This document shows, in pieces, positions 53,201 to 64,000 of a stretch of DNA of 64,000 bases. The notes beneath the pieces are model-generated. The model searched no databases. It saw only the letters and a program-made list of their open reading frames with translations, and was not told the DNA's origin. The stretch's first letter is position 1, and each line of letters opens with the position of its first letter. The DNA is from Rapana venosa. Lineage: Eukaryota > Mollusca > Gastropoda > Neogastropoda > Muricidae. The position numbers and the translations under genes are program-made. Location of the stretch: NCBI GenBank assembly GCA_028751875.1, contig CM054134.1, forward strand, positions 49,482,738 through 49,546,737, in the 5' to 3' direction.

Positions 53201-54017
53201 AAGAGCTCCCGACTTCTGTAAAAATGCTAACTGAAGTGGTACAGGCACATCACGCGAACATCTGGACTGGTGCAGGCTGTGCTACAGGGAACAGTTACAA
53301 GGAGGGAGACGAAGAGGCAGACAGAGAAAACAATGGGAAGACATCAGAGAGTGGACTACTGGCCTTAAGTGGAGCAACTTGCTACGGAAAGCTGAAAACT
53401 GCGAGGTGCGGGGGAAGCTGGTTACAAAATCTTCAGTGGTGCCCTAACAGTCTACTAGACTACGGGATAGGTGAATTAACAACCACTTTGTACGCTAACT
53501 ACGGGATAGTTGAATGAACAGCCACTTTGTACACTAACTACGGGATAGGTGAATGAACAGCCACTTTGTACACTAACACTCAATAGTTTAGTCTTTTGTC
53601 TGAGGTGGAGGGGGGCACCTGGATTGAAAATTTTGAACTCCACAGGCTTCCTGGAGACTGTTTTATATTATTATATTATATATGTGTGCAACACTGGGTG
53701 ATGCATTCTTTATTGTACTCTCTTTGTATGTTTCATTCGGAGATGGTATGCAATTTGACACCAGCTCATCATTTGGCTGAAACTTTGCTCATTTGAAGTC
53801 ATTTTCTGTAGAGTAACATTTTTGTTTTTCTTTTTTCAGAAATGAGGCCTCAGTGGTTCGATATCCAAGACATTCCATTCTCTGAGATGTGGTCAGACGA
53901 CAAACTCTGGTTCCCATTCCTGCTGAAGGGGTCTAAATTCAAGGGCTACTTTATTTCAAAGGATTTCATGATGTGCTGTGGTACAAGCTAGGTGAAGTGG
54001 ACAAAATCGAATATTGA
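50266..54017 (+). CDS. NUDT1: 7,8-dihydro-8-oxoguanine triphosphatase (MTH1-type Nudix hydrolase)
   Basis: Hydrolyses oxidised purine nucleoside triphosphates such as 8-oxo-dGTP to monophosphates, so they are not incorporated into DNA. Coding exons: 50266-50417, 50801-50946, 53840-54017. The Nudix box is complete (G37, E43, R51-E52, E55-E56, G58) and is split across the first intron. [15 protein letters not shown] precedes it, and the substrate-pocket region is kept as MWSDD then WFPFLL. As written, exon 3 runs into a TAG at 53989-53991. After YFI the family-like C-terminus (YKLGEVD) continues in the next frame to TGA 54015-54017. One missing T near 53956 explains this and gives 158 residues, against 156 in human. 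The chosen ATG has A at -3 and G at +4, and a TTTCAG acceptor sits just upstream at 50251-50256, implying a non-coding first exon. An in-frame ATG at 50236 is an alternative if that splice is not used. Confidence 0.94.
51034..51440 (-). mobile_element. Near full-length tRNA-headed SINE with module C
   Basis: On the minus strand: head with GGTTAGTGGGTAGTG, body with AGAACATCTTGCGCACGC, then module C ending in TCTAGCCGAGGAACAAG. This is the clearest single copy joining head, body and module C. It lies in NUDT1 intron 2. Confidence 0.75.
51687..51981 (+). mobile_element. tRNA/5S-hybrid SINE, copy 3
   Basis: Third copy, in NUDT1 intron 2, with the same tRNA-like head, 5S-like block and 3' body (GGTTATGGGACTCC). 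The flanks share only TAAGC (51681-51685 and 51982-51986), so the duplication is short or eroded. Confidence 0.85.
52258..52478 (+). repeat. Pyrimidine-rich (TC)n/(CA)n block
   Basis: Runs of CTCTCTCT and ACACACAC alternate over about 220 bp in NUDT1 intron 2. Open frames here are low complexity. Confidence 0.85.
52488..52762 (+). mobile_element. Headless SINE-like repeat (family G)
   Basis: Shares TTTTCCTCCATCC, GACCATGAG and GTGGTCTGGGTG with the tRNA-headed copy at 57790-57955, so it is the 3' part of that family. A related tail (TCATTGCGTGAAATTC) recurs near 54722. Confidence 0.6.
53045..53515 (+). pseudogene. Decayed LINE 3' end (RTE/CR1-like tail) in NUDT1 intron 2
   Basis: Translation gives [18 protein letters not shown], then [18 protein letters not shown]. 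After stops and a frameshift it continues with [18 protein letters not shown] and [10 protein letters not shown]. This is the usual C-terminal block of animal non-LTR ORF2 proteins. It is 5'-truncated and frame-disrupted. The family assignment is by motif memory only. Confidence 0.75.
53461..53577 (+). repeat. 39-bp tandem repeat, three units, at the LINE 3' end
   Basis: Three consecutive units of 39 bp beginning TACGGGATAG and ending CTAAC lie at 53461-53499, 53500-53538 and 53539-53577, differing by a few bases. They directly follow the LINE coding remnant, so they are probably its 3' tail repeats; some RTE-like LINEs end in short tandem repeats. Confidence 0.85.
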
Positions 54018-54048
54018 ACGTGTGGTATTTGAAGAAAAGTGAAAGTGG

Positions 54049-54054
54049 AATAAA
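54049..54054 (+). terminator. NUDT1 polyadenylation signal AATAAA
   Basis: A canonical AATAAA lies 32 bases after the frame-corrected NUDT1 stop, in an AT-rich context followed by T-rich sequence. It implies a very short 3' UTR. Its position supports the longer, frame-corrected stop, although it would also serve the TAG at 53989. Confidence 0.7.
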
Positions 54055-54225
54055 TACCTGTTTTTATTCATAAGTCATCTTTAATGTTTGTACTTAAGTG
54101 TGAAACAGTTATGAGTCATGTCTCACTATGTTGAAGATATTGTATACAGATGAAAGGTGTTTTTAAACCATTTTGTCTTCTAAAAGTAGTACAGAAATAC
54201 TACAGATGATTTATATGTTCTTCTG

Positions 54226-54645
54226 AGGGGCGGGATAGTCTAGTGGTTAGAGAGTTGATCTCACAATCTGATGGCATGGGTTCAAGCCATCACTGAGATA
54301 CTTATTCTAGGGGATTTTTCCCTTGGATTACACAACCAGTACCGCTCCACTCCCCACAAAATTTCTTCGGAGGAGACTATTAACCAAAGTCCCATGTACA
54401 AACGCATGCAGAACATCTTGCTTACACATCTGTTTCACCTTTCAGAAGAGTAGGCCATTGCATGCCAATTGGAGTGGATTACAAACATTTTTGTGAAGAG
54501 TATGTACACCATTGTTGTGTTTAGACATTCCTGAACTCGTAGACATTCTTGAACTCAGAATGGGGCTATGGTTAATTACGGGCAAATGGTTGCGTATGTA
54601 AAAATCTCATAAAATCACCTGGGAGCTCTAGTCATGGAACAGGGA
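54226..54645 (+). mobile_element. tRNA-headed SINE with module C
   Basis: Head GGGCGGGATAGTCTAGTGG, B box GGGTTCAAGCC, body with AGAACATCTTGCTTACAC, then a degraded module C (GGAGCTCTAGTCATGGAAC). It lies just downstream of NUDT1. Confidence 0.75.
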
Positions 54646-54767
54646 TGTTTTTCTGACTGTTGTTGTTTCATTATGGTTTACAAACACTGCTTTCACACTT
54701 TTTTGTTTTTGTCATGGCAGATTTCATTGCGTGAAATTCAAAGGGCTCTTATTGCCCTCACACTTTG

Positions 54768-55025
54768 TTGTCCAAGGACACATTCCACATGCAAGGCCCC
54801 GTGTGCGAACGCATGCAGAACATCTTGCGCACATGTTAAATCCTGTTTTGTTTTTCGAAAGAGTAGGCCATTGTGTGCCGGTCGGAACAGATGACAAAAT
54901 TTAAAAAACGCATACACACAGGGACTGGATGTTTATAAAAAAAAAAAGTCATCTGAGCGCTTTGATTTGTTGCTTTACAAGATTCAGTGCTATATAAATT
55001 CCATACATTATTATTATTATTGTTA
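54768..55025 (+). mobile_element. 5'-truncated SINE with (ATT)n tail
   Basis: Body with AGAACATCTTGCGCACATG and GGGACTGGATG, ending in TTTACAAGATTCAGTGC and a TTATTATTATT tail. The same tail sequence occurs at 1-70 and 45337-45405. Confidence 0.75.
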
Positions 55026-57287
55026 TGTACTCAGACACTAAAAAAACTCACAGACAGAAAAAGAGAGAGAGGGTGGGAAGAGAGAAGATAGGTAGTGAAT
55101 GAGAAAATATGATGGTAGTTTTTATTCCAAATCGGAAAGAACAAGTCTTGGCATTTTTTGTATCCAAAGAGAGGGAGAAAGATTTCTGACTCTTATGCTG
55201 GATGTTGCGACATTGTCACGTTACATGAACTGGGTGTTGAGGCGCATTTTACGCTGAGGGACTGGCCACTGTAGGTGGATGGCTCTTTGTTCTTGAATGC
55301 AAAAACAAGCATTTAGCTCTTTGATTTATAAGCGTATGCATTAGTAAGGCCCAGCAAACTGTTTTCAGTTGAGTTTTAGACGAACAAGTGTCGATAGTGC
55401 TGGGCAAACTGTCTGTTCAAAATAGCTGCCACCATGAATGTTCCATGCCAACACATTTTTCCCGACTCTTTAAAATTTTTATTTCTCCACTAATACAAAC
55501 CAAGATGTTGGGGCAAACAATGGAGATGCTTATCTAAAAAAAACCACTTATGCTTTGGGGGGATCTTAGAGACATATTTCAGGCCCAAACTGACAGACTT
55601 GGAAGACTCATCTCAGTTGCAATGGTGATGTGGGTGACAGTGCAGCATTCTGTACTCCTCTCAAGTGTCAAAAGTTTGCTGAAAAGATGTAAGATGTTTT
55701 GCTTGCATTCGCACATGGGATCTCACTGTATAGTCTCAGCCGAAGGACTTTGACCTTTAGATTGATTTTCTTGTCAAACTGATGAAAGGACGAGGCTGGG
55801 AATCAAATCCAGAACCTTACGGTTTACTTGTTAGGCAGGTGAACGTCTTAACCATCGTGCCACCTTCCTTCTTGAAGTGATGATATGCTTGTTGAGCAAG
55901 TTTTGTGTGCTGAACAAAGCCCTACTCGTGGTAAGCACCCTGTGTTTTGATATACTTTGTGCCGTGTCACTCATTTTCTGTCTCCATTTCTCCATTTCTT
56001 TCATTTTTTGTTTGTTTTTCTTTTGATAATGATTTAGAATGAATTTTCTATGTAAAAAGAAAACGAGTTTTGTTCTTAAGGGTTCAAGCAAAAGTATGTG
56101 TGTCAGTGTGTATGTGTACATCTACAAATGTGCTTGGCGAGTCAATTTTGTGAGTGTGTTGAGATTGTGTGTGCTCTGTGTATATACACACCCCAGATCT
56201 GTAATGTTTCTGATGTATAAGCAGGACAGACGGTTTTACCTGGATATTTTACCAGGATTAATTAAACTTTCACATACATACTGGATATACTGGCGGCTTT
56301 ACTGATCCTTGAGAATCTTCATCAGAGACATTAGAATCTTGTAGTGACTAAATATCCTGATTTAGGTGACTGTAGAGTATGCTGTTCTTACATAATACCT
56401 TGTGGGGGTGGGATGGGGGTAAGATACCTTTTGTTCCACTTTCTTCCTAAGATTGTGTGTTTGTGTTGCTCTCTATTCAGTTCTGAACAATTTTCATTCA
56501 ACATGTGTCATTCAAATAGGCATGCCAAAATGAGGAAATATGACCGTTTTTCTTTCTATTAATTAAATTCACCAGTTGCGGTTTTTAATGGATAACAAGG
56601 GTTAAGCCAGTTTGTTAATGACATAGTAATGGTTACTAATGTGATTTCCATATTGTATATATAAAAAAAAACCAACCTCTTGATTTTGTTAATAATACAA
56701 TGATTTCAGTACATGAGGTACAATTGTACATTGATTGATGTTGATTTTGTCAAAAGTACATGATTGTGTACTCATAATAAAACAAAATATACTGAAGCAT
56801 TCATGTGATTTCTGTCTGTGGTGTGAAGAATCTTTGAAACATGGTCAGTGTATCTTTGAGAAGGTTATCACTAAACTTAGTAAACACGTGTTTCTAGTGT
56901 GTGCTAAATGAGAATAGCACATACACTGCACCCATGCAAGTAGGAATGCATGCATGCTTACGAACACACACATATATATCAGCTTTACAGCTGTGAATAT
57001 TTTGTTGTCACAACCATTGAGGGCTCATTTTGTGTGGGTTTTCTTTTTTTTATATATGAATTGTTTGAATACATTCACACAAACACATGCACGCACACAC
57101 AAAGAAACAGTGTCCATGGGGCAGTGGTTGGTATATGGGGTGTGACTTTCTGGTTGGCTGGTTATGGAGTTGAAGCCTATCACAAGCACTTGGGCGCTTT
57201 AGTGGTGCGGTCAGATGCTACCCAGACAGTTTACCAAGGTGTGGTAAACTAAGTCAGCTCAGTCAAGCACCATCCACCCTGCTGCGG
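55026..57287. other. Gene-free stretch downstream of NUDT1
   Basis: Apart from the SINE at 55580-55866, only AT-rich sequence and short TG- or CA-rich patches. Open frames are short and not protein-like. Confidence 0.5.
55580..55866 (-). mobile_element. tRNA-headed SINE
   Basis: Minus-strand head GGTGGCACGATGGTTAAGAC with B box GGATTTGATTCCC. The body includes the GTTTGAC and GCGAATGCAAG motifs of the family at 7990 and 17476. Module C is absent. Confidence 0.7.
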
Positions 57288-57640
57288 GGGACGGGATAGC
57301 CTAGTGGTTAGAACATTGCGCGCACAATCCGACGACCCAGGTTCGATTCCCGTTCAAGGGGATATTTTCCCCTGGAGTTAACATCAGTGCAGACTCCATT
57401 CTCCCTGAAAGTCCTTTGGGTGAGACTATAAACTGAGGCCCTGTGTGTGAAAGCACGCAGAACATCTTGCGTACATGTTAAATTCTGTTCCACTTTTTAT
57501 AAGAGTCTTCCATTGTATGCCAGTGGGAACAGATAACAGAATGTACAAAACCACATACACACGGGAACTGGATGTAAAAAAGCACGAGTGCTTATTCCAT
57601 TAACCTTGATATCAGAATTTTATTTTTAAATGAGAGAGAT
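57288..57640 (+). mobile_element. tRNA-derived SINE with intact A and B boxes
   Basis: Head GGGACGGGATAGCCTAGTGG and an exact B box GGTTCGATTCC. The body includes AGAACATCTTGCGTACATG and ends with AAAGCACGAGTGCTTATTCC. It is the best-preserved polymerase III promoter of this family in the window. Confidence 0.8.
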
Positions 57641-57789
57641 ACTCAAATTACCTGACATAATCAACTGCAGGTGTTTTTATCTTTTGGGTCTGGTTGATGC
57701 TTGGATATATGATAGTAAATGTACCATGTTGCCTTTCAGTCTCAAATCAAGTTGAACTTCCATTGCATTATCGTTATCTGTACCTCCAT

Positions 57790-57958
57790 GAGTCGATTGA
57801 CATCAGTGGTCTAGAGGTAACACGCCTGCCTACAAAGCGAAACGTCCAGGTCAGAAGTGTGTGATGGTTCGATCCCTGTTTGAGCCAAACACTTTTCCTC
57901 CATCCGTCAGACCATGAGTGGTGGTCTGGGTGATAGTCTTTTGGACTGTATCCATGCA
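57790..57958 (+). mobile_element. tRNA-headed SINE (family G)
   Basis: Head CAGTGGTCTAGAGGTAACAC and B box GATGGTTCGATCCC, then GGTCTGGGTGATAGTC, shared with 52488-52762. It ends where the 26-bp satellite begins. Confidence 0.65.
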
Positions 57959-57962
57959 TCCT

Positions 57963-60900
57963 TAAAGTTCACTGTATCCATGCATCCCCCCCAGCTCACT
58001 GTATCCATTCATTCCCACAGTTCACTGTATCCATTCATTCCCACAGTTCACTGTATCCATGCATTCCTCTAGTTCACTGTGTCCATGCATTCACACAGTT
58101 CACTGTATCCACGCATCCCTACAGTTCACTGTATCCATGCATTCACACAGTTCACTGTATCCATGCATCCCTACAGTTCACTGTATCCATGCATTCCTCT
58201 AGTTCACTGTATTCATGCATCCCTACAGTTCACTGTATCCATGCATTCACACAGTTCACTGTGTCCAAGCATCCCTACAGTTCACTGTGTCCAACATCCC
58301 TACAGTTAACTGTGTCCAAGCATCCAAAGTTCACTGTGTCCATGCATCCCCACAGTCCTATCACTGTCCATGCATTCTCACAATTCTGTCACTTTATCCG
58401 TGCATTCTTATGAGTTTTTGGTGTGGTTTATTTCATTCATCCTCAAAGTTGCACAAATGTTCATTGCAGCAATGTATTCCCACCTTTCACTGTATCCTTG
58501 CTTTTCAGCTGGTTGTATCTGATGCACTTTCACAGTTCTTTGTGTCCATGTAGCATATATTTCTGAGTTCATTGTATCAATGTATTATCAGCTCCTTGCA
58601 ACCGTTTATTACCACAGCTCACTACATCCATGCATTCACACAGTTCACTATATCCATGCATTCACAGTTCACTATATACATGCATTCACACAGTTCACTA
58701 TATCTGTGCATTCACACAGTCACTATATCCATGCATTCACACAGTTAACTAATCCTATTCAACAGTTCACTTACCTTTCAACTCATTTTTTTGTTTCTAA
58801 ACGCTTTTCCTAATGTTCATTGTATCTATGTATAAAACATTTTCATGATATGCTTCCAATTTTTTTAATATCAAAAATTACCACAGTTCACTTTCCCAAG
58901 ATTCCCACAGTTCACAAAACCCAAAGTTTTTTCAGTTTTTTGCCCTCTTCACATCCCAACCTTTCAGGTATCATACAACTTACAGTTTGTGATACATTCT
59001 GATTTTTCCATAAAATAAATTGATTACCCATTCTTTAATCCAGGTTTCCCCACGAGTCACTATATCCTCATTCTCCCAATTGCTCATGCATTAATAACAG
59101 AAATCATGCATCCATCCATTGTAATCAGAAGTATCTATGTACTGCCACAGTTCACTACATTAACACGTTCAAATCCCCGAACACCACAGTTCATTTCATT
59201 ATCATCACCACATTCATCATATCCATGCATCACCCCAGTTCATTTTCATCCGGCATCACTTTCATTGTATCCGTGCAAAACACCATTTTTCATTTCATTT
59301 AAGAATCACCACAGTTCATTGCATTCATGCTCACCACAGTTCATTGAAATTTAAGCATCGCCACAGTTCATTTCGTTCATGCATACCACATTTTATTGAT
59401 TTTTGCATCACCAAATTTTTGAAATTTTCAACATCGCTACAGTTCATTGAATTTACATCACCACAGTTTTTGAATTCATGCATCACCACAGTTAAGTGTT
59501 TCGTGCTCACTACAGTTTTATTGTTTCACCATTACCACAGCCCCCTGCACCCGTGCATCACCACAGTTTTAGTGTACTCGTGCCCCCCACAGTTCAACAT
59601 TCACCATCCCCCCACATTCATTTCATTGCTGCTCACCACGTTTACTGCTTTCCGTATCATCACAGTTCATTGATTTGTGCATCACCCCTTCATTTCATTC
59701 ATGCATCACCACCTTCACTTCTTCTCACACCACATTTTACTTCATTTGTGCATGGCCCCAGTTCACTTCATTAGTGATGGCCCCCAGTTCATTTCATTCA
59801 TGCATCACCACAGTTCACTTCATTTTTGCATGCCACATTTTATGCATTCCTCACCACAGTTCAGCATTCAGCATCACCCCAGTTCAGTGCATTCATGCTC
59901 ACCATTTCATTTCATTTATGCTTCCCCAAATTTTTTTGTACTCAAACATTCTCACAGCTTGATGTAAAAAAGGGAACAACAGCCACATCACATATTCCCA
60001 AGGGTTTATGTGTCCAGTATTCCCAAAAGGTTCTTGTTCCATGATTTATTCCCACATTTATTGTGTCCAAATTAATTCCATCGTTCATTGTGTCCCCCTG
60101 TATTCCCCTAGTTCTTGGTTTCCCTGATTTCCCCTCGTTTTGTGTCAAATTCATTCCCATAGTTCATTTGTCCATGATTCCCATCGTTCATTGTGTCCAT
60201 TATTCCCATCGTTCACTGTATTGATTCCCATGGGTTTATTTGTCCATGTATTCCCACGGTTTACTGTGTCCATATTTTCCACAATTCATTGTGTTCATGT
60301 ATTTCCAAAAGGGTTTATTTTGGCTATGTATTTCCCCTAGTACATTGTGCCATAATTCCCATTGTTCATTTTGTCCCAATATTCCCATCGTTTATTGTGT
60401 CCATGAAACCCAAGGTTTATTGGTGCATCACTAAGTTTCATTTTATTCACATTACCACAGCCATGACCCTCATTTACCACATTCATGTACTCTTCATCCC
60501 ACAGTTCAACATTCAAACCATTTTCACACACATTCAATTCATTCTGCATCACCACAGTTCACTGATTCCATGATTTAAACACAGTTCATTTTTCGGGATC
60601 ACACATTCATGAAAAAAGCATCACCATTCACTTATTCATACACCACAAGTTTTTCTTATCTGCATCACAGTTCACTTCATTAGTATGGCCCACATTCATT
60701 CTTCTCACACCAAAGTTCACTTCATTTTTGGGATCCCAACATCTTTTCATCACCACATTCGCCATTCGCATCCCAAAGTTGTGCATTCATCTCACCAAAA
60801 ATTTTATTGCACATGTTCCCCAAAGGGTTCATTTGCCCCCATGTATTCCCTCTTTCATTGGTCCAAATTCCCCCATCGTTCCTATGTCCATATTTTCCCC

Positions 60901-61565
60901 CATCGTTCATATTTTTCAGTATTCCCATCGTTCACTGTGTCCCTTTTTCCCCAAAGGGTTCATTGTGTCCAATTTTCCCCATCTTCTTTGCCATGTTTTC
61001 CCCCACATTCATTTGTCCATGTATTCCCACTTTCATTGTTTCATGTATTCCCACGTTCTTGTGCCCATTTTTCCCATCGTTCATTGTGTCCATATTTCCC
61101 ATCTTTTCATTGTGTCCCAGTATTTCCCAAAGGTTCATTGTGTCATGTATTCTCAAGGTTCACGTGTTCATATTTTCCCCAAGGTTATTGGTCCATGTAT
61201 TCCCATCATTCATTTTTTCCTGTATTCCCTCGTTCATTGTGTCCATTTTCCCCTCGTTCTTTGTGTCCAAAAATTCCCACGTTCATTGTGTTCATGTATC
61301 CCATCGTTCACTGTTCCCTGTATCCCGGGTTTTCATTGTGTCATAATTCCTATCTTTCATTGGCCTGTATTCCCATGTCATTGTTTTTTCATGTATCCCC
61401 GTTCTTGTTTCAGATTCCCATCTTTTCATTGTGTTCAAGTATTTCCATAGTTCATTGTGTTCAGTTTCCCACGGTTTATTTGCCATGCACCCCAAAAGTT
61501 CACTGTATTTTTTTTCCACAGTCCATGGGATCCATGGTTTTTCCCCGTGCATTGAAACATACCCA
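57963..61565 (+). repeat. 26-bp satellite array
   Basis: Monomers of about 26 bp. In the left part they read TTCACTGTATCCATGCATTC plus ACACAG; near 59.1-59.9 kb TTCATTTCATTCATGCATCA plus CCACAG; near 60-61.5 kb TTCATTGTGTCCATGTATTC plus CCATCG. The left units are regular; from about 58.9 kb many lack one or more bases. Because 26 is not a multiple of 3, stop-free reading across the array produces long artefact frames, including one of 432 codons at 60685-61983. Confidence 0.93.
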
Positions 61566-61569
61566 ACAG

Positions 61570-61965
61570 CCTTTCACCCGGTGCTCTGATAATTGTCACC
61601 TCATTTCATTCTACTTCTGTCACCTACATTTTTACCACACCTTTTTCATTCTACACCTGCATTTCATCTACACTGCATTTCATACACACTACATTTCTAT
61701 GTCTACATTTCAAAAAACCCAATTCAACCTACACCTAATTTTTCACTACACATGTATACATTTCAACTACACGCATTTTATACCACAAATTTTATACTAC
61801 ACATACTTTTCATACTACAAAAACCCTTTCAATACATCATTTCATACTACACTACATTCATACTACTCTATTTCATACACACAACATTTCATACTACACC
61901 CTTTTATAAACACCTGGGTTTCATCCTACACCGCATTTCATACTAGCCACATTTCTTGTGCACCT
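61570..61965 (+). repeat. About 19-bp repeat linking the two satellites
   Basis: Recurring CATTTCATACTACAC text with variable spacing between the 26-bp and 40-bp arrays. Confidence 0.75.
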
Positions 61966-62785
61966 ACATCAATTTCAAAATAACCCTAATCCATTGTACA
62001 CTTACATCAATGTTCATAGTAACCAACCATTGTACACCACATCAAAGTTCATAGTAACCATAGTCCATTGTACACCTACATCAATTTCTAGTAACCTATA
62101 CTCCAGTACACCACATCTGTTCATAGTAACCTATAGGCTATTGTAACCTACATCAAAGTTCATAAACCCACGTCCATTGTACACCTACATCAATGTTCAA
62201 AAAACCTAAGTCAAGTGTACCCTACATCAATGTTCATAGTAACCTATATCCATTACACCCACATCAATGTTCATAGTAACCTATATTCATTTTCACCCCC
62301 ACAATGTTCATAGTAACCTCATCCATTTTACACCTACTCAATGTTCATAGAAAACCCTTTGTCCTTTTACACCTACATCAATGTTCATATAAACCCATAT
62401 CAATTGTAACCCACAATGTTCTACAACCTATACCATTTACACCTACATCAAGTTCTAGTAACCCATAGTCCATTTTACACCACATCAATGTTTATAGTAA
62501 CCATATCTATTGACACCTACATCAATGTTCATAGCAACCTATATCCATTTTAAAACCACATCAATTTTTATAGTAACCATAGTCCCTTGTCCCTACATCA
62601 AGTTCATAGTAACCTATATCAATTGTACACCTCACAATGTTTAAAACCTATAGTCCATTGTACACCTACACAAGTTCATAGTAACCTATATCTTTTTACA
62701 CCTCATCAATGTCATAGTAAAACCCATACCATTGTACACCTACACAATGTTCATAGTAACCTATAGTCTATTGTACACCTACGTT
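61965..62785 (+). repeat. 40-bp satellite array
   Basis: About twenty units reading ACATCAATGTTCATAGTAAC then CTATAGTCCATTGTACACCT. Many units have single-base losses (for example AAGTTC for AATGTTC). Confidence 0.93.
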
Positions 62786-63004
62786 TCCTTGTGCACCAGC
62801 ATTCCCACAGTCTTGCACACCTTCATATATCAACTTTGTACTCCTAGATAATTATCATTGTACACTTCCATTTCAGTGTACACACACTCCCACAGTTTAT
62901 TCCACTCTTGGGCTTTTACAAATGACAGTAACGTTGTGCTTCTATAGACCATTGTACAAAATACACTCCATTTCACACTTACATGTGCACAGTTCATTGG
63001 GTTT

Positions 63005-63120
63005 TTACTTTTTTCACTGTTGGCTAGATCTCCGGGGTTTACCAGTGGTGAGATGTTTGCCTGTGCGACAATTGTTTTGGCCAATATTTACGTAGCTGCG
63101 TTCGGACTTCGGGGATACAT
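63005..63120 (-). mobile_element. Module C fragment of SINE
   Basis: Reverse-oriented module C (GGCTAGATCTCCGGGGTTTA on the plus strand, then GGTGAGATGTTTGCC). It lies beyond the satellite array. Confidence 0.6.
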
Positions 63121-63469
63121 TTCATCGTAAATCCATATTCCATCATTCGGTAGTATTTCACTATACACACACTTCATTATTCTCAAACAGTTCGTCAAAG
63201 ACCATCACTTCTTTTTATTTTTGCCATTCCCACAATTCCTCGTACATTAATGAATGTATCTGTGTGGCAGTCGTTCTCAGAAGTCACAGTATACCTATAT
63301 TTTAGTGCACGCCTACATTCTTGTACTGCATAACTCACAACTTATTGTATGCCTTCTGTTGCACATTTAGCCTACTTTTCAACAGTTCATTGCGTAAACC
63401 TACTTGAAATCCATCATTAAAAGTGTACAGTTTACATTCCCATCATCTGTTGCACATTTTAAATTCACT

Positions 63470-63745
63470 TGTCCCCCGTGGGGATGCCAGAGGCCTGTCA
63501 GTATAAATAGCATCCTCACCTGGAAATCATGTGCAAGGAATTTCCTCTTTTCTACCCCTCTCTTTGTTTCTCCCTTGTTCTTTTTCTTCTTGTCACATAC
63601 TTCTCGTCTTCCTTTTTTTCTCTCTTGTTTTTGCTTTCTTGGTCCAACCTCCTGCATTTTATCCAGAACGACTAAAAAGGTAAAAATTCTCTTCCACGCC
63701 TAAGTCGGATGCACTGGGCCTGACTTGTCAGGCGCTTAACGGCAG

Positions 63746-63746
<1 letters not shown>
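63470..63746 (+). repeat. Dispersed repeat family E, copy 4
   Basis: Begins CCCCCGTGGGGATGCCAGAG and ends with GGGCCTGACTTGTCAGGC. Directly followed by a (CA)n run. Confidence 0.7.

Positions 63747-63784
<38 letters not shown>
63745..63784 (+). repeat. (CA)n microsatellite
   Basis: CA run directly after family-E copy 4. Confidence 0.93.
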
Positions 63785-64000
63785 AGACAAAGAACAGGAG
63801 TAACTGCAGGACTAATGCATAAACTTGTCTACCACACCTGATTCCTCAGGCTACAACCAGTCAGAGGCAGTACGCTACTACAATAATTATTCCAGATGGA
63901 GTTCCCGTGTTTATTCCGTCATCATTAAAAACAAAAAATGTTGGCAGGAGAGCAAAGCCTGGGCATCCAATTAAAGGAGGAGGAGGAGAAGAAGAATGAT

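Noticed and set aside
57295..57370. Possible tRNA gene
   Set aside because: A and B boxes are present, but the acceptor stem does not close and the sequence continues into a SINE body shared with other copies. Called SINE instead.
60685..61983. 432-codon open frame
   Set aside because: It lies entirely in the 26-bp and 19-bp tandem repeats. Its translation is a repeated Phe/Pro/Ser/His-rich pattern, with overlapping open frames in other phases. No start context, exon structure or protein-like composition.
57963..62785. CRISPR-like array
   Set aside because: Repeats are directly adjacent with no unique spacers, and the context is eukaryotic.

Overview
This is eukaryotic nuclear DNA: three intron-rich genes with GT-AG exons, long AT-rich introns, tRNA-derived SINEs, decayed LINE ends, MITE-like elements and large tandem repeats. 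Protein similarity together with repeat style suggests a lophotrochozoan, most likely a mollusc and perhaps a gastropod. That placement is inference. No prokaryotic operon, CRISPR array, virus or toxin gene was seen.

Layout. (1) 127-25083 (+): 3' part of the V-type proton ATPase 116 kDa subunit a gene, 18 exons, about 700 residues to the stop; roughly the first 170 residues lie upstream of the window. (2) 30397-46639 (-): complete COP9 signalosome subunit 1 (CSN1/GPS1), 13 coding exons, 490 residues. (3) 50266-54017 (+): complete NUDT1/MTH1 Nudix hydrolase, 3 coding exons, 158 residues. The first two genes converge tail to tail; CSN1 and NUDT1 are head to head across about 3.6 kb. The three encode unrelated housekeeping functions (organelle acidification, cullin deneddylation, nucleotide-pool sanitation) and do not form a pathway. 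(4) 54-58 kb is a gene-free SINE graveyard. (5) 57963-62785 is a satellite array of 26-bp monomers passing into 40-bp monomers. (6) 62.8-64 kb holds more repeat fragments.

Each of the three conserved genes carries exactly one apparent 1-base frameshift (near 10120, 37570 and 53956). In each, the conserved protein resumes at once in another frame. The most economical reading is residual indel error in a long-read consensus rather than three broken genes. The satellite region shows what looks like denser single-base dropout of the same kind.

The most interesting non-gene signals are: a SINE family (three copies) whose 5' end joins a tRNA-like A box to a 5S-rRNA-like internal promoter; TTAA-bounded, piggyBac-like non-autonomous elements, one retaining a decayed ORF; an 861-bp tRNA-headed element with perfect 15-bp target-site duplications; and a 92-nt coding-like segment in a CSN1 intron whose inclusion would exactly restore the frame lost in the preceding exon. 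I found no convincing undescribed multi-gene system.
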